Positions 51,601-60,083 are shown, counted from the stretch's first letter. The stretch: DNA of 63,914 bases from Stenotrophomonas sp. UBA2124 (GCA_002329155.1 DCXY01000025.1:1-63914), one strand, 5' to 3'. Made by a program: numbers and translations. The notes: a model not told the origin generated them from the sequence alone.

Positions 51601-52148
51601 GCCAGATGGCCGAGGTGGGCTTCAGCCTGTACACCGAGCTGCTGGAACGCGCGGTGCGCTCGATCAAGGCCGGCAAGCTGCCTGATCTGGATGCCGGTGA
51701 GGAAGTGCGCGGTGCCGAGGTGGAGCTGCATGTGCCGGCACTGATTCCGGAAGACTACCTGCCCGACGTGCACACCCGCCTGACCCTGTACAAGCGCATT
51801 TCCAGCGCGCGCGACAGCATGGCGCTGCGCGAACTGCAGGTGGAGATGATCGACCGCTTCGGCCTGCTGCCGGATGCGGTCAAGCACCTGTTCGCCATCG
51901 CCGAGCTGAAGCTGCAGGCCAACGTGCTGGGCATCCGGAAGTTGGAGCTGGGCGAGAACGGCGGCCGCATCGTGTTCGAGGCCAAGCCAGACATCGACCC
52001 GATGGCGGTGATCCAGCTGATCCAGAAGCAGCCCAAGCTGTACCAGATGGATGGCCCGGACAAGCTGCGCATCCGTCACCCGTTACCGGAAAGCGCCGAC
52101 CGCTTCAATGCGGCGAAGGCCTTGTTGACGACGCTGCGGCCCGGTTGA
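48648..52148 (+). CDS. mfd: Transcription-repair coupling factor Mfd
   Basis: A 1166-residue DNA translocase that removes stalled RNA polymerase from damaged DNA and recruits UvrA. The N-terminal UvrB-like region (residues about 20-330) is followed by the RNA polymerase interaction domain (about 490-560: GAPIVHEDHGVGRYRG) and the RecG-like motor, with Walker A GDVGFGKTEVA, the DEEQ box in VIVDEEQRFGV, and TATPIPRTLNMA. A TRG motif (DRFGLAQLHQLRGRVGRSHHRAYAYLL) and the C-terminal TRCF domain follow. Length agrees with other Mfd proteins. The start at 48648 (MASFHYPSPPLPRSG) is nine bases after a -10-like hexamer. Confidence 0.97.
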   Translation: MASFHYPSPPLPRSGQLRAWWRAPASSTALAWHVARAAEAHGKPLLLVTRDNHSAQQAVSDLQTLLGNATGSLPVVPFPDWETLPYDQFSPHPDLISQRLAALHRLPTLARGIVVVPVQTLLQRLAPLSYIVGGSFDLKVGQRLDMDAEKRRLESAGYRNVPQVMDPGDFAVRGGLLDVFPMGADAPLRIELLDEDIDSIRAFDPESQRSLDKVDAVKMLPGREVPMDEASLARVLTTLRERFDVDTRRSPLYQDLKAGVLPSGIEYFLPLFFTRTATLFDYLPTGFLTVVGTGVAEASDAFWAQTNSRYEQRRHDIERPLLPPEEIYQSPDSLREQFNKQPRVEVWPADHPRIDEAQALGDQPLPPLPVAAKDAPAGQALKSFVEHYPGRVLIAADSPGRREALLEVLQAAELRPPVLPDFSAFIPAPLGGSVQGADDLPKFAITVAPLDDGFAISEPPLAVLTERQLFPERAGQPRRTRRAGREPEAIIRDLGELTEGAPIVHEDHGVGRYRGLIAMDVGGMPGEFLEIEYAKGDRLYVPVAQLHLISRYSGASPETAPLHSLGGEQWAKAKRKAAEKVRDVAAELLEIQARRQARAGLALDIDRVMYEPFAAGFPFEETPDQLAAIEATLRDLQSSQPMDRVVCGDVGFGKTEVAVRAAFAAASGGKQVAVLVPTTLLAEQHYRNFRDRFADYPLRVEVLSRFKSTKEIKAELDKVAEGTIDVIVGTHRLLQPDVKFKDLGLVIVDEEQRFGVRQKEALKAMRANVHLLTLTATPIPRTLNMAMAGLRDLSIIATPPPNRLAVKTFITAWDNAQLREAFQRELSRGGQLYFLHNDVESMGRMQRELAELVPEARIGMAHGQMPERELEKVMLDFQKQRFNVLLASTIIESGIDIPNANTIIINRADRFGLAQLHQLRGRVGRSHHRAYAYLLVPDRRSMTPDAEKRLEAIASMDELGAGFTLATHDLEIRGAGELLGEDQSGQMAEVGFSLYTELLERAVRSIKAGKLPDLDAGEEVRGAEVELHVPALIPEDYLPDVHTRLTLYKRISSARDSMALRELQVEMIDRFGLLPDAVKHLFAIAELKLQANVLGIRKLELGENGGRIVFEAKPDIDPMAVIQLIQKQPKLYQMDGPDKLRIRHPLPESADRFNAAKALLTTLRPG

Positions 52149-52244
52149 GGCTGAATACATTGGCGCGTGAAATTTGCGTGACGATGAATGGGGGCGGACA
52201 ATGGAGTCATCCCCCACGGGTCTGTCGGGCCTGCTCTCGTCCTC

Positions 52245-52862
52245 ATGTCACCAATTACCGCCCCCGTTGGCTTGTCCCTGCCGCCGCACGACAGCTCCTG
52301 TGCGATCAACGTGCTGGCTGCCGCGCTGGACCAGCGTGACAGCTACACGGACCACCATTGCGACCGCGTCTCGCTGCTGGCGCAGGCATTGGGCAAGCGT
52401 TGCGGGCTGAGCGAGCAGCGCCTGGACCATCTGGTGCTGGCGGCGCGCTTCCACGACGTGGGCAAGATCGGCATCCGCGATGACGTGCTGCTTTACCCCG
52501 GCAAGCTGGACGACGGCAAGATGTCGGACATGCGCTCGCACCCGGAGCGCGGCGCGCGCCTGTTTCAGGCAACGGGCCGCGAGGATGCCGAGGCCATCGC
52601 CACGCTGATCCGCCACCACCACGAAGCCTGGGATGGCAGCGGATACCCGCATGGCCTGCAGCGCGAGGAAATCCCCATGGAGGCGCGCATCCTTACCATC
52701 GTCGATGGGTTTGATGCGATGACCTCGCTGCGTCCCTACCGTGGCCCGCTGTCACGCGAGCGCACGCTGGAGATCATGCGCCGTGAACGCGGCCGGCTGG
52801 CTGACCCACACCTGCTGGAAGAGTTCATCGGCCTGCTGGCCGATGGCAGCTTCACAGACTGA
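52245..52862 (+). CDS. HD-GYP-type phosphohydrolase
   Basis: A 205-residue single-domain protein of the HD-GYP group. The HD motif is ARFHDVGKIGIRDDVL, followed by SDMRSHPERGARLF, HHHEAWDGSGYPHGL (the GYP motif in full) and ILTIVDGFDAMTS. Domains of this type hydrolyse cyclic-di-GMP and sometimes cGAMP. No receiver or sensor domain is attached, so its control would come from expression or partner proteins. The start is the ATG at 52245; an ATG at 52188 would add 19 non-conserved residues. It follows mfd by about 100 bp and is probably in its own unit. Confidence 0.88.
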   Translation: MSPITAPVGLSLPPHDSSCAINVLAAALDQRDSYTDHHCDRVSLLAQALGKRCGLSEQRLDHLVLAARFHDVGKIGIRDDVLLYPGKLDDGKMSDMRSHPERGARLFQATGREDAEAIATLIRHHHEAWDGSGYPHGLQREEIPMEARILTIVDGFDAMTSLRPYRGPLSRERTLEIMRRERGRLADPHLLEEFIGLLADGSFTD

Positions 52863-52879
52863 GCCGCTGCGCTGAGGCA

Positions 52880-54379
52880 TCACAACACCGGCGACATCAT
52901 CGCCACCGCGTTCTGCACCAGGCGGGCGCTGAACGGCCACGCGCGCACCTGCTCCAGCGTCACCGGCAGCGACACCTCCATATAGCCCTGCTGCCGCTGC
53001 CGCACCGCTGCGGTCACCTGCGCATCGGCGATCAGCAGATTGTTCTCGAAGTTCAGTTCCAGGCTGCGCCGGTCCATGTTGGCCGAGCCCACCAGCGCGG
53101 CCTGCCCATCGAGCGTCAGCGACTTGGCATGCAGCAGGCCGAGCGGGTATTCGTGGATGTGCACGCCACACTGCAGCAGATCGGCATAGGCGCTGCGGCT
53201 GGTCTGCCCCACCAGCCAGGAATCGTTGTGCGCCGGAAAGATCACATGCGTGTCCACGCCACGTCGCGGTGCCGCGCACAGCGCGCGCAGGATGGATTCA
53301 TCCGGCACGAAGTACGGCGTTGAGATAACCAGCTCGCGGCGGGCGGCATAGATGCAGGCCACGAACATGTCGGCCATGGCGTTGTGGCGGGTGATCGGCC
53401 CGGTCTCGAAGGCCACCGCAGTCACCTCACCCGCCGCCTGCTGCAGCGACGCGACTGCGGCGTAGCCCTCCAGCCCGGTCTCGCCGGTCTCCGGAATCCA
53501 GCCACTGAGGAACATGTACTGCACCTGCCGCACCAGCGGCCCTTGGCAACGCATCAGCAGATCGATCCACGGCGCATAGGAGGGCTTGACCCGGAACTCC
53601 GGATCGGCGCAGTTCTGGCTGCCGCAATAGGCGATGCGGTTGTCGATGACCACCAGCTTGCGGTGATCGCGCAGGTCCATGCGGCTGAAGCTCATGTGCT
53701 GCAGGCGGTTGATGTCGTCCAGCGTCTTGAGCTGCTTCACGCCGGCCTGCGCCAGCTGCTGCCAGCGCGGTCCATCGATGAAGGCACGCGAGCCCAGCGC
53801 ATCCACCATCACCCTGCATGCAACGCCACGTTGTGCTGCCGCGGCGACCGCATCGGCCACGCGACCGCCTGCCCCATCGTCCAGCCAGATATAGAAGGCG
53901 ATGTGCACGCTTTCGCGCGCCTGTTCGATGTCGGCCACCAACGTATCCAGCGCGGCGCGGCAGTCGCGGGTGGGCTGGCGTGGGTCGCTGTCCGTGGCTG
54001 TCAGCAGGGTGATGGTGTTGTTGCCGGTTGCGCGGAAGCCGTTGATCGAACCCGCCAGCTCGAACAGCGGTGCGAGGTTCTCCGGCAGAGGGGTTACGGG
54101 TGGCCGGTCCTGTGCGTTTTCGTCATGGTGTTCCAGTTGGCGGCGCGCCTGCTGCAGACGCCGGAAGCGCGAACGGCCGATATTTGTTTCGCCCAGCAGC
54201 AGGTAGGCCACCATGCCGACCAGCGGTGCCAGCATGATCACCGCCACCCATGCCGCGCGTGAGGCCGGCGCGCGGTTGGGCCGGGTCAATGCACGCGCCG
54301 CCACCGCCACATGCGCGATGAACACCACCGCTGTGGTGCCGATCTGCAGGGGCGCATGCAGCCAGCCGATATCGAACAT
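52880..54379 (-). CDS. cls: Cardiolipin synthase
   Basis: A 499-residue phospholipase-D-family enzyme. Two hydrophobic N-terminal segments (TTAVVFIAHVAVAARAL and AAWVAVIMLAPLVGMVAYLLLG) precede two catalytic HKD motifs: HRKLVVIDNRIAYCGSQN and HAKSLTLDGQAALVGSAN. It joins phospholipid molecules to make cardiolipin in the inner membrane. The short linker and full pair of HKD motifs fit ClsA rather than the shorter ClsB/ClsC types. The start at 54379 (MFDIGWLHAP) is preceded by GGAG; the longer frame has no supported start. The 162-bp repeat array lies just upstream. Confidence 0.93.
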   Translation of the reverse strand: MFDIGWLHAPLQIGTTAVVFIAHVAVAARALTRPNRAPASRAAWVAVIMLAPLVGMVAYLLLGETNIGRSRFRRLQQARRQLEHHDENAQDRPPVTPLPENLAPLFELAGSINGFRATGNNTITLLTATDSDPRQPTRDCRAALDTLVADIEQARESVHIAFYIWLDDGAGGRVADAVAAAAQRGVACRVMVDALGSRAFIDGPRWQQLAQAGVKQLKTLDDINRLQHMSFSRMDLRDHRKLVVIDNRIAYCGSQNCADPEFRVKPSYAPWIDLLMRCQGPLVRQVQYMFLSGWIPETGETGLEGYAAVASLQQAAGEVTAVAFETGPITRHNAMADMFVACIYAARRELVISTPYFVPDESILRALCAAPRRGVDTHVIFPAHNDSWLVGQTSRSAYADLLQCGVHIHEYPLGLLHAKSLTLDGQAALVGSANMDRRSLELNFENNLLIADAQVTAAVRQRQQGYMEVSLPVTLEQVRAWPFSARLVQNAVAMMSPVL

Positions 54380-54468
54380 CGCGCACTCCGTGGATTGACC
54401 AGTACGTGGCAACGCGGCCACCACCGCATCAATAGCATGGCACTGCTGCAGCGCGTGTGGATGGCATG

Positions 54469-55060
54469 CACCGCGCGAACAGCGCCCTCATCCCAACCCT
54501 TCTCCCGCCAGCGGGAGAAGGGCCAAGGCACACCCCTGCAGCCCGACACCCTGTAGCCCGGGTAAGCGCAGCGCACCCGGGGCTGTTCGCGTGGATGCAT
54601 GAAGCCAGCCAATTTTCCGCGCACCACTCACACCGCGCGAACAGCCCTCCATCCCAACCCTTCTCCCGCCAGCGGGAGACGGGCCAAGGCACCAACCCTG
54701 CGGCTCTGTGATCTGTAGCCCGGGTAAGCGCAGCGCATCCGGCGCTGTTCGCGTGGATGCATGAAGCCAGCCAATTTTCCGCGCACCACTCACACCGCGC
54801 GAACAGCCCCTCATCCCAACCCTTCTCCCGCCAGCGGGAGAAGGGCCAAGGCACCAGCCCTGCGGCCCTGTGATCTGTAGCCCGGGTAAGCGCAGCGCAC
54901 CCGGGGCTGTTAGCGTGGATGCATGAAGCCAGCCAATTTTCCGCGCACCACTCACACCGCGCGAACAGCGCCCTCATCCCAACCCTTCTCCCGTGAACGG
55001 GAGAAGGGCCAAGGCATCGGCACAGTGGCTTTTCTCCCGCCAGCGGGAGAAGGGCTCAAC
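54469..55060 (+). repeat. Tandem array of 162-bp units with GTAG palindromes
   Basis: Three units of exactly 162 bp (54469-54630, 54631-54792, 54793-54954) are followed by a partial fourth (from 54955 to about 55018) and a related palindrome at about 55033-55055. Each unit carries a CCCTTCTCCCGC/GCGGGAGAAGGG palindrome, a GTAGCCCGGGTAAGCGCAGC-type palindrome of SMAG style and an invariant segment with AGCCAATTTTCCGCGCACC. The unit is 54 codons long, so a repetitive open frame of 182 codons runs through it on the minus strand (54429-54977), but it has no start signal or domain and I treat it as non-coding. Units differ at a few positions only, implying recent duplication. Confidence 0.92.
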
Positions 55061-55066
55061 AGCGTC

Positions 55067-55094
55067 AAAAAAAGGCCCGGCATCGCCGGGCCTT
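55067..55094 (-). terminator. Terminator of the M13 peptidase gene
   Basis: A 10-bp stem AAGGCCCGGC/GCCGGGCCTT (55072-55081 with 55085-55094) preceded by A7, which reads as T7 on the minus strand after the peptidase stop. Confidence 0.85.
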
Positions 55095-55122
55095 CTTTCA
55101 TCCGCTCAGGCAAACGCCGGCA

Positions 55123-57225
55123 TCACCATATGACCACGCGCTTGTCATCGCCGCGCACCATCGCGTCACCCGCCTTGCACTGGAATGCTGCCGCATAGGA
55201 CGGCATGTTCGACGGCGCGCCATTGGCACGGAAATTCGCCGGCGCGTGCGGGTCGGTGTTCAGGCGCACGCGCAGCTCACCGTCGGTGAAGTTGCGGCGC
55301 CACACGGTGGCCCAGTTCATGAAGAAACGCTGGTCCTGCGTGTGGCCATCCACCGGCTTGTTGAGTTCGGGCTTCTCCTTCAACGCCATCTGCAGCGCGT
55401 CGTAGGACACGGTCAGGCCGCCGAGGTCGCCGATGTTCTCGCCAAGGGTCAGCTTGCCCTTCACGTTCACGCCCGGAAGTGCCTCGTAACCATCGAACTG
55501 CGCCACCAGCTGGTCGGTGCGGCTGTTGAACGCGCTGCGGTCGGCGTCGGTCCACCAGTTGTCGAAGTTGCCATTGGCGGCGAACTGGCTGCCCGAGTCA
55601 TCGTAGCCATGCATCATCTCGTGGCCGATCACCGCGCCGATGCCACCGTAGTTGAGCGCCGGGTCGGCCTTGGCGTCGAAGAACGGCGGCTGCAGGATGG
55701 CGGCCGGGAATACGATCTCGTTCTTGCCGGCGTTGTAATAGGCGTTCACCGTCTGCGGGGTCATGCCCCACTCGGTCTTGTCCACCGGCTTGCCGATCTT
55801 GCCCAGCATGTAGCGGTAGTTGAACGCACGCGCGGCCTGCATGTTGCCCAGGTAGCTGTCGCTCTGGGTGGTCAGGCCACTCCAGTCACGCCACTTGTCC
55901 GGGTAGCCGATCTTCGGCGTGAAACTGGCCCACTTTTCCAGTGCCTTCTTTTTGGTTTCCTCGCCCATCCACGGCAGCGTTTCCAGGCGGGCCTTCAGCG
56001 CCACCGACAGGTTCTCCACCAGGTGCTGCATGGCCTGCTTGGATTCGGCCGGGAACACCGCATCCACGTACAGCTGGCCCAGCGCCTCGCCCATCGAGCC
56101 GTTCACCGATTCCAGCACCCGCTTCCAGCGCGGCTGCATTTCCTTCTGGCCGCGCAGGGTCTTGTTGAAGAAATCGAAGTTGGCCTGCTCGAACGCGCTG
56201 CTCAGGTACGGCGCGGCGTTGTCCACGGTGTGGAAGCGCAGGTAGGCCTGCCAGGTGGCGGCCGGCACGTCGGCCAGCGCCTTGTCCAGTTCGGCGAAGA
56301 AGCCCGGCTGGGCCAAAGAGAACTTGTCCTTGGCCGGCACCTGCAGGGAGTCGAACAGGGCGGTCCAGCTGAAGTTCGGCGTCTGCTTGTCGGCATCGGC
56401 GGCGCTGAGCGGGTTGTAGCGCTTGGCCGGGTCACGCAGCTCGATGCGCGAGAGCGAGGCCTTGGCCAGGCGGGTTTCCAGTGCCATCACATCCTTGGCC
56501 TGCTGCTTTGCCTGCGCCGCGTCCACACCGGACAGGGCCAGCAGCTGCTCGATGTAGGCCACATAGGCATCACGGATGCCCGCCTGCGAGGCGTCGAAGT
56601 AGTAGCCCTTTTCCGGCAGGCCCAGGCCGCCCTGGCCGACATAGGCGATGACGTTGCCCGAATCCTTGAAATCGGGGCTGGCATACAGCGAGAACAGGAA
56701 GCCGTTGCCCTGCGCATAGCTGTCACGCAGGTAGTTGGTGATGGCGGCGGTGTCGGCCAGCGCGGCAATCTTGTCCAGTTCCGGCTGCAGCGGGGTGATG
56801 CCGGCCGCCTCGATGGTGGCCTCGTCCGAACCGGTCTTCCAGATGTCGCCGATCTTGGCTTCCACCGAGCCTGCCGCGGCCTTGCCGCTGGCCGCCTGCT
56901 CCACCAGCGCATGCTGCACTTCCAGCGAACGCTCGCGCAGGATCTCGAAGCTGCCCCAGGTCACCTGGTCGCCCGGCACCGGGTTGGCCGCCAGCCACTT
57001 GCTGTTGACGAAGCCGTTGAGGTCGCTACAGGCCGAAATGGAGGGGTCCAAGTCGGCGGCGTTGAGCGAGATCAGCTGGGTCTTGATCTGTGACTGGTCG
57101 AACGCCGGCTTGGCCGCCGCCGCGTCAGGCGCGGCGGCCTCCGGGTTCGGCGCGGCGCCACAGCCGGCCAGCGAAGCGGCAATGGCAAGGCTCAGGGACA
57201 GGGGCACAACTTTGGAAAACGACAT
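55123..57225 (-). CDS. M13-family metallopeptidase (PepO/neprilysin-like), lipoprotein
   Basis: A 700-residue zinc peptidase. The signal MSMSFSKVVPLSLSLAIAASLAGC has lipobox LAGC, so it is probably anchored in the membrane or outside. The M13 N-terminal domain begins SACSDLNGFVNSKWLAANPVPGDQVTWGSFEILRE. Catalytic motifs are HEMMH in VIGHEMMHGYDDSGSQF, then GENIGDLGGL with the third zinc glutamate. Conserved NAYYN, WRRNFTDGELRVRL and a C-terminal Trp (DDKRVVIW) also fit. It should cut peptides after bulky hydrophobic residues. The start at 57225 is preferred over 57231 because GGAG lies eight bases upstream. Confidence 0.95.
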   Translation of the reverse strand: MSFSKVVPLSLSLAIAASLAGCGAAPNPEAAAPDAAAAKPAFDQSQIKTQLISLNAADLDPSISACSDLNGFVNSKWLAANPVPGDQVTWGSFEILRERSLEVQHALVEQAASGKAAAGSVEAKIGDIWKTGSDEATIEAAGITPLQPELDKIAALADTAAITNYLRDSYAQGNGFLFSLYASPDFKDSGNVIAYVGQGGLGLPEKGYYFDASQAGIRDAYVAYIEQLLALSGVDAAQAKQQAKDVMALETRLAKASLSRIELRDPAKRYNPLSAADADKQTPNFSWTALFDSLQVPAKDKFSLAQPGFFAELDKALADVPAATWQAYLRFHTVDNAAPYLSSAFEQANFDFFNKTLRGQKEMQPRWKRVLESVNGSMGEALGQLYVDAVFPAESKQAMQHLVENLSVALKARLETLPWMGEETKKKALEKWASFTPKIGYPDKWRDWSGLTTQSDSYLGNMQAARAFNYRYMLGKIGKPVDKTEWGMTPQTVNAYYNAGKNEIVFPAAILQPPFFDAKADPALNYGGIGAVIGHEMMHGYDDSGSQFAANGNFDNWWTDADRSAFNSRTDQLVAQFDGYEALPGVNVKGKLTLGENIGDLGGLTVSYDALQMALKEKPELNKPVDGHTQDQRFFMNWATVWRRNFTDGELRVRLNTDPHAPANFRANGAPSNMPSYAAAFQCKAGDAMVRGDDKRVVIW

Positions 57226-57429
57226 CGACATCTCTCCAGCCATACAAAGGAAAGCCGCGCAGGCTGCGCGCGGCGTTACCAGCCAGAGTAGGCCATGGCG
57301 GCCGAGCACGGATAGGTCGAAGGTCATGGCGAACTTTCATCATTACCCTGACGCGCATGTGGGCCGATTTGCCTGGGACTTCACGCCAGCGCCACGGCGC
57401 TGAATAGCATACTTCCCCGTTGAACAGAA

Positions 57430-57445
57430 TGTGTTCTACATCACA
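57430..57445 (+). promoter_or_regulatory. Candidate Clp/CRP site before the DUF11 gene
   Basis: TGTGT-TCTACA-TCACA differs from the CRP consensus TGTGA-N6-TCACA at one base. In Xanthomonadaceae the CRP-like protein Clp recognises the same sequence and releases DNA when it binds cyclic-di-GMP. The centre is about 48 bp before the DUF11 start codon. The effect, activation or repression, cannot be decided from sequence. Confidence 0.6.
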
Positions 57446-57485
57446 GTGCACAGGGGGAAGACGGACCATGCCCAAGGGAGGATCA

Positions 57486-59060
57486 ATGGCCTGCTTTGCA
57501 GAGTTGTGGAAGCCGGGTGGGGCCGCGGTTGCCGGCTTGCTGCGCGGCCTTCTTGTATGTGGATTGGGCCTGGGCGTGGCGCTGATGGCGTCTCCCGTGC
57601 GTGCGGCTGAGATTGGCACGACCGCCGAGTGTGCGGTGGGGGGCACGGCAGTGCCGATCACCTCGCCGCTCTACGGCAGATGGGTGGCCGGCTGGAACCA
57701 CAACCGCCCCGAACTGACGGGCGACGCCGACGTGTATTCGCGCCCCAACGACGGCAATGACGCAACCGCGAACAAGCACAACTGGACCGAGGTCGCAGGC
57801 TATGACACCACTGTGGTTGCCAACGCCGCGCCGGTGTTCCCTGCCACGCCTGCGCAGGCGGTCATCGACAACCCGCCCGCCGTTTCCGCTCCGCCCGCCG
57901 CAACCGGTCTGACCCGCTATTGGGAGGGCAAGGAGCGCACCCGCTACCTCTATGGCGGCGTCGAAGATCCCGACCTGGGCACGGCGGTAAGCAATGACAG
58001 GTACATGCAGTACCAGTTCACGACGGCCTCGAATCTGGCCCCCGGCACGTTCCTGCGCAAGCTGTACCTGCTGACTTATTCGAACTCGGCGTTCAAGTAC
58101 ACGGTGCGCGCCTCCACCGATCCCGGCTTCGGCAACTACTGGACACTGGCGCAGGACGTGCAGGTCACGGCCACCGCGGACAACGACGCCAATAACTGGC
58201 AGCGTCGCCCCCAGATCAATACGGGGCGCTTTCCCGTGCTGGCGGCGGGTCAGACGTATTACCTGCGTATCTACATCTATGCCGCAACGGTATCTGCGGT
58301 GGTTGCCACCAACAGCCCGGCTCCGAAGTACATGCCGCCAAATGGCACCATGGTCGTGGTGGCGGACGACTTCATGTTCGGCACCGCCGTCTGCCCGCCA
58401 CCGCAGGTGACCATCAGCAAGCAGTCCAATACCCGGACCGGCAACTTCACTTTCAGCGGTGACAACGGCATTGCCAGCCATGACATCACCACCGCGACGG
58501 CCGGTACCGCCGTGGCCGGTGTAACCCAGACGCTGACCGCCGGTTATACGGCCACGACCATCACCGAGGCCGACGACCCGACCTCGGGTTTCAAGCTGGC
58601 GTCGGTGTCCTGCACCGTGCCTGCCGGCGGCGCCTACACCACCACACCGTCAACCCTGCCCATCACAGGCAGCGGCGGCGGCAGCGTGACACTGGACCCG
58701 GCGGCGACGCAGTGGGGCACCACGTCCACCTGCACCTTCACCAACGTGCCCGCCGATGTTGACCTCAGCGTGACCAAGACCAACGCGCAGACCACGGCAG
58801 CCTCGGGCAGCCAGACCACCTACACGCTGCGGGTCGAGAACAAGACAGGCCCGGGCCCGGCCGATGGCGCCGTGCTGCAGGACACGCCGGCTGCCAACCT
58901 CAGCGGCTGCGTGGTGGTACCGGGCAGTTGTACGGCGACCAATGGCGCCAGCTGCCCCGGCAATCTGGCCGACATCCTGCCGCCGGGCACCGGCGCGCCG
59001 ATTCCCAGCCTGCCGGCAACCGGCACGGTGGAAGTCCAGGTGCAGTGCAACGTGGATTGA
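57486..59060 (+). CDS. Secreted DUF11-domain surface protein
   Basis: A 524-residue exported protein. The signal peptide MACFAELWKPGGAAVAGLLRGLLVCGLGLGVALMASPVRA ends near AEIG. The N-terminal half (residues about 40-300) is unrecognised beta-rich sequence, with GRWVAGWNHNRPELTGDADVYSRPND and YLRIYIYAATVSAVVATNS. A Ig-like region (PQVTISKQSNTRTGNFTFSGDNG) leads to a DUF11 domain (VDLSVTKTNAQTTAASGSQTTYTLRVENKTGPGPADGAVLQDTPAANLSGC). DUF11 repeats are common in cell-surface and adhesive proteins; only one is present here and no sorting signal follows. The start at 57486 follows GGGAGG. Confidence 0.82.
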   Translation: MACFAELWKPGGAAVAGLLRGLLVCGLGLGVALMASPVRAAEIGTTAECAVGGTAVPITSPLYGRWVAGWNHNRPELTGDADVYSRPNDGNDATANKHNWTEVAGYDTTVVANAAPVFPATPAQAVIDNPPAVSAPPAATGLTRYWEGKERTRYLYGGVEDPDLGTAVSNDRYMQYQFTTASNLAPGTFLRKLYLLTYSNSAFKYTVRASTDPGFGNYWTLAQDVQVTATADNDANNWQRRPQINTGRFPVLAAGQTYYLRIYIYAATVSAVVATNSPAPKYMPPNGTMVVVADDFMFGTAVCPPPQVTISKQSNTRTGNFTFSGDNGIASHDITTATAGTAVAGVTQTLTAGYTATTITEADDPTSGFKLASVSCTVPAGGAYTTTPSTLPITGSGGGSVTLDPAATQWGTTSTCTFTNVPADVDLSVTKTNAQTTAASGSQTTYTLRVENKTGPGPADGAVLQDTPAANLSGCVVVPGSCTATNGASCPGNLADILPPGTGAPIPSLPATGTVEVQVQCNVD

Positions 59061-59092
59061 GCCGGCGACTGCCGGATTGAATACATGCAGGA

Positions 59093-59120
59093 AAGCCCCG
59101 GCAATGCCGGGGCTTCTTCA
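59093..59120 (+). terminator. Terminator of the DUF11 gene
   Basis: A stem AAGCCCCGGCA/TGCCGGGGCTT (59093-59103 with 59105-59115) followed by CTTCATT. It is positioned about 30 bases after the stop of the DUF11 gene and oriented to end that transcript. Confidence 0.8.
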
Positions 59121-59164
59121 TTGCCGGGCCGCTGCAGCGTCGTGCGGATCACCACCGCCGGAAG

Positions 59165-59194
59165 CAGAACACCCGGCCTGGGCCGGGTGTTCTG
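59165..59194 (-). terminator. Terminator of gpmA
   Basis: A perfect 14-bp stem (59165-59178 with 59181-59194) lies about 35 bases after the gpmA stop at 59229 on the minus strand. There is no long T tract, so its efficiency is uncertain. A second hairpin for the opposite transcript lies at 59093-59120. Confidence 0.65.
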
Positions 59195-59228
59195 GTGTCT
59201 CAACAACGCGCGCCCGCAGGAAAGCGGC

Positions 59229-59978
59229 TTACTTCGCCTTGCCCTGGTTGGCCACGGCCTCGGCGGCCTTCTTCGCCGCTTCCGGGTCGCCCAGGTAACG
59301 GAACGACTTGACGCTCAGGTCGTCGTTCAATTCAAACAGCAGCGGGATGCCGGTGGGGATGTTGAGCTCCAGGATCTGCTCCTTGCTCACGTTGTTGAGG
59401 TACTTGTACAGCGCGCGCAGCGAGTTGCCGTGGGCGGTGACCAGCACGGTCTTGCCGTCCTTCAACTGTGGGGCGATGGCGTCGTGCCAATACGGCAGCA
59501 CGCGTTCCAGCGTGGTAGCCAGCGATTCGGTGGCCGGCAGCGCGCTGGCGTCGAGGTTGGCATAGCGCCGGTCGTGGATCGGGTGGCCGGGGTCGGCCAG
59601 GTCCATCGGCGGCGGCGGGATGTCGTAGGAACGACGCCACACCTTGACCTGCTCCTCGCCGTGCTTGGCGGCGGTCTCGGCCTTGTCCAGGCCCTGCAGG
59701 CCACCGTAGTGACGCTCGTTCAGACGCCACGACTTGCTGACCGGCACCCAGTCCTGGCCCATTTCGCCCAGCGCACCCTGCAAGGTGTGGATCGCACGCT
59801 TGAGCACCGAGGTATGCGCCGCATCGAACTGCAGGCCCTCTTCCTTCATCAGGCGGCCGGCGTTGGCGGCCTCGCTGCGGCCCTGCTCGGTGAGGTCCAC
59901 GTCCACCCAGCCGGTGAAACGGTTGTCGAGGTTCCACTGGCTCTGGCCATGGCGCAACAGCACGAGTTTGCGGGTCAC
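59229..59978 (-). CDS. gpmA: 2,3-bisphosphoglycerate-dependent phosphoglycerate mutase
   Basis: A 249-residue glycolytic enzyme interconverting 3- and 2-phosphoglycerate. The phosphorylated histidine is His10 in VLLRHGQSQWN, and the second histidine is in TAHGNSLRAL. NERHYGGLQGLDKAET and RRSYDIPPPP are characteristic of the cofactor-dependent form. The start is GTG at 59978 (MTRKLVLLRHGQ), supported by the fixed position of the RHG motif; the longer upstream frame has no conserved residues. It diverges from nfi by about 105 bp. Confidence 0.96.
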   Translation of the reverse strand: MTRKLVLLRHGQSQWNLDNRFTGWVDVDLTEQGRSEAANAGRLMKEEGLQFDAAHTSVLKRAIHTLQGALGEMGQDWVPVSKSWRLNERHYGGLQGLDKAETAAKHGEEQVKVWRRSYDIPPPPMDLADPGHPIHDRRYANLDASALPATESLATTLERVLPYWHDAIAPQLKDGKTVLVTAHGNSLRALYKYLNNVSKEQILELNIPTGIPLLFELNDDLSVKSFRYLGDPEAAKKAAEAVANQGKAK

Positions 59979-60083
59979 TGCGGAGGTCTCCGGGTGTGGG
60001 GTTGGAAGGGGGCGATTGTAGCCCTTCACGTCCTGCCACGCCCCGCACGGCAGCGGCCCGGCGAAAGTGGCAGGCTACTGGGC

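Noticed and set aside
54429..54977. A 182-residue open frame with a 54-residue amino-acid repeat
   Set aside because: It exists because the 162-bp DNA repeat has a length divisible by three. It has no start signal, domain or signal peptide, and lies over palindromes.
57422..57436. LexA-type SOS box GAACA-N5-TGTTC before the DUF11 gene
   Set aside because: Spacing and flanks do not match LexA sites of Xanthomonadaceae or the CGAAC-N4-GTTCG type. The overlapping CRP-like site explains the sequence better.
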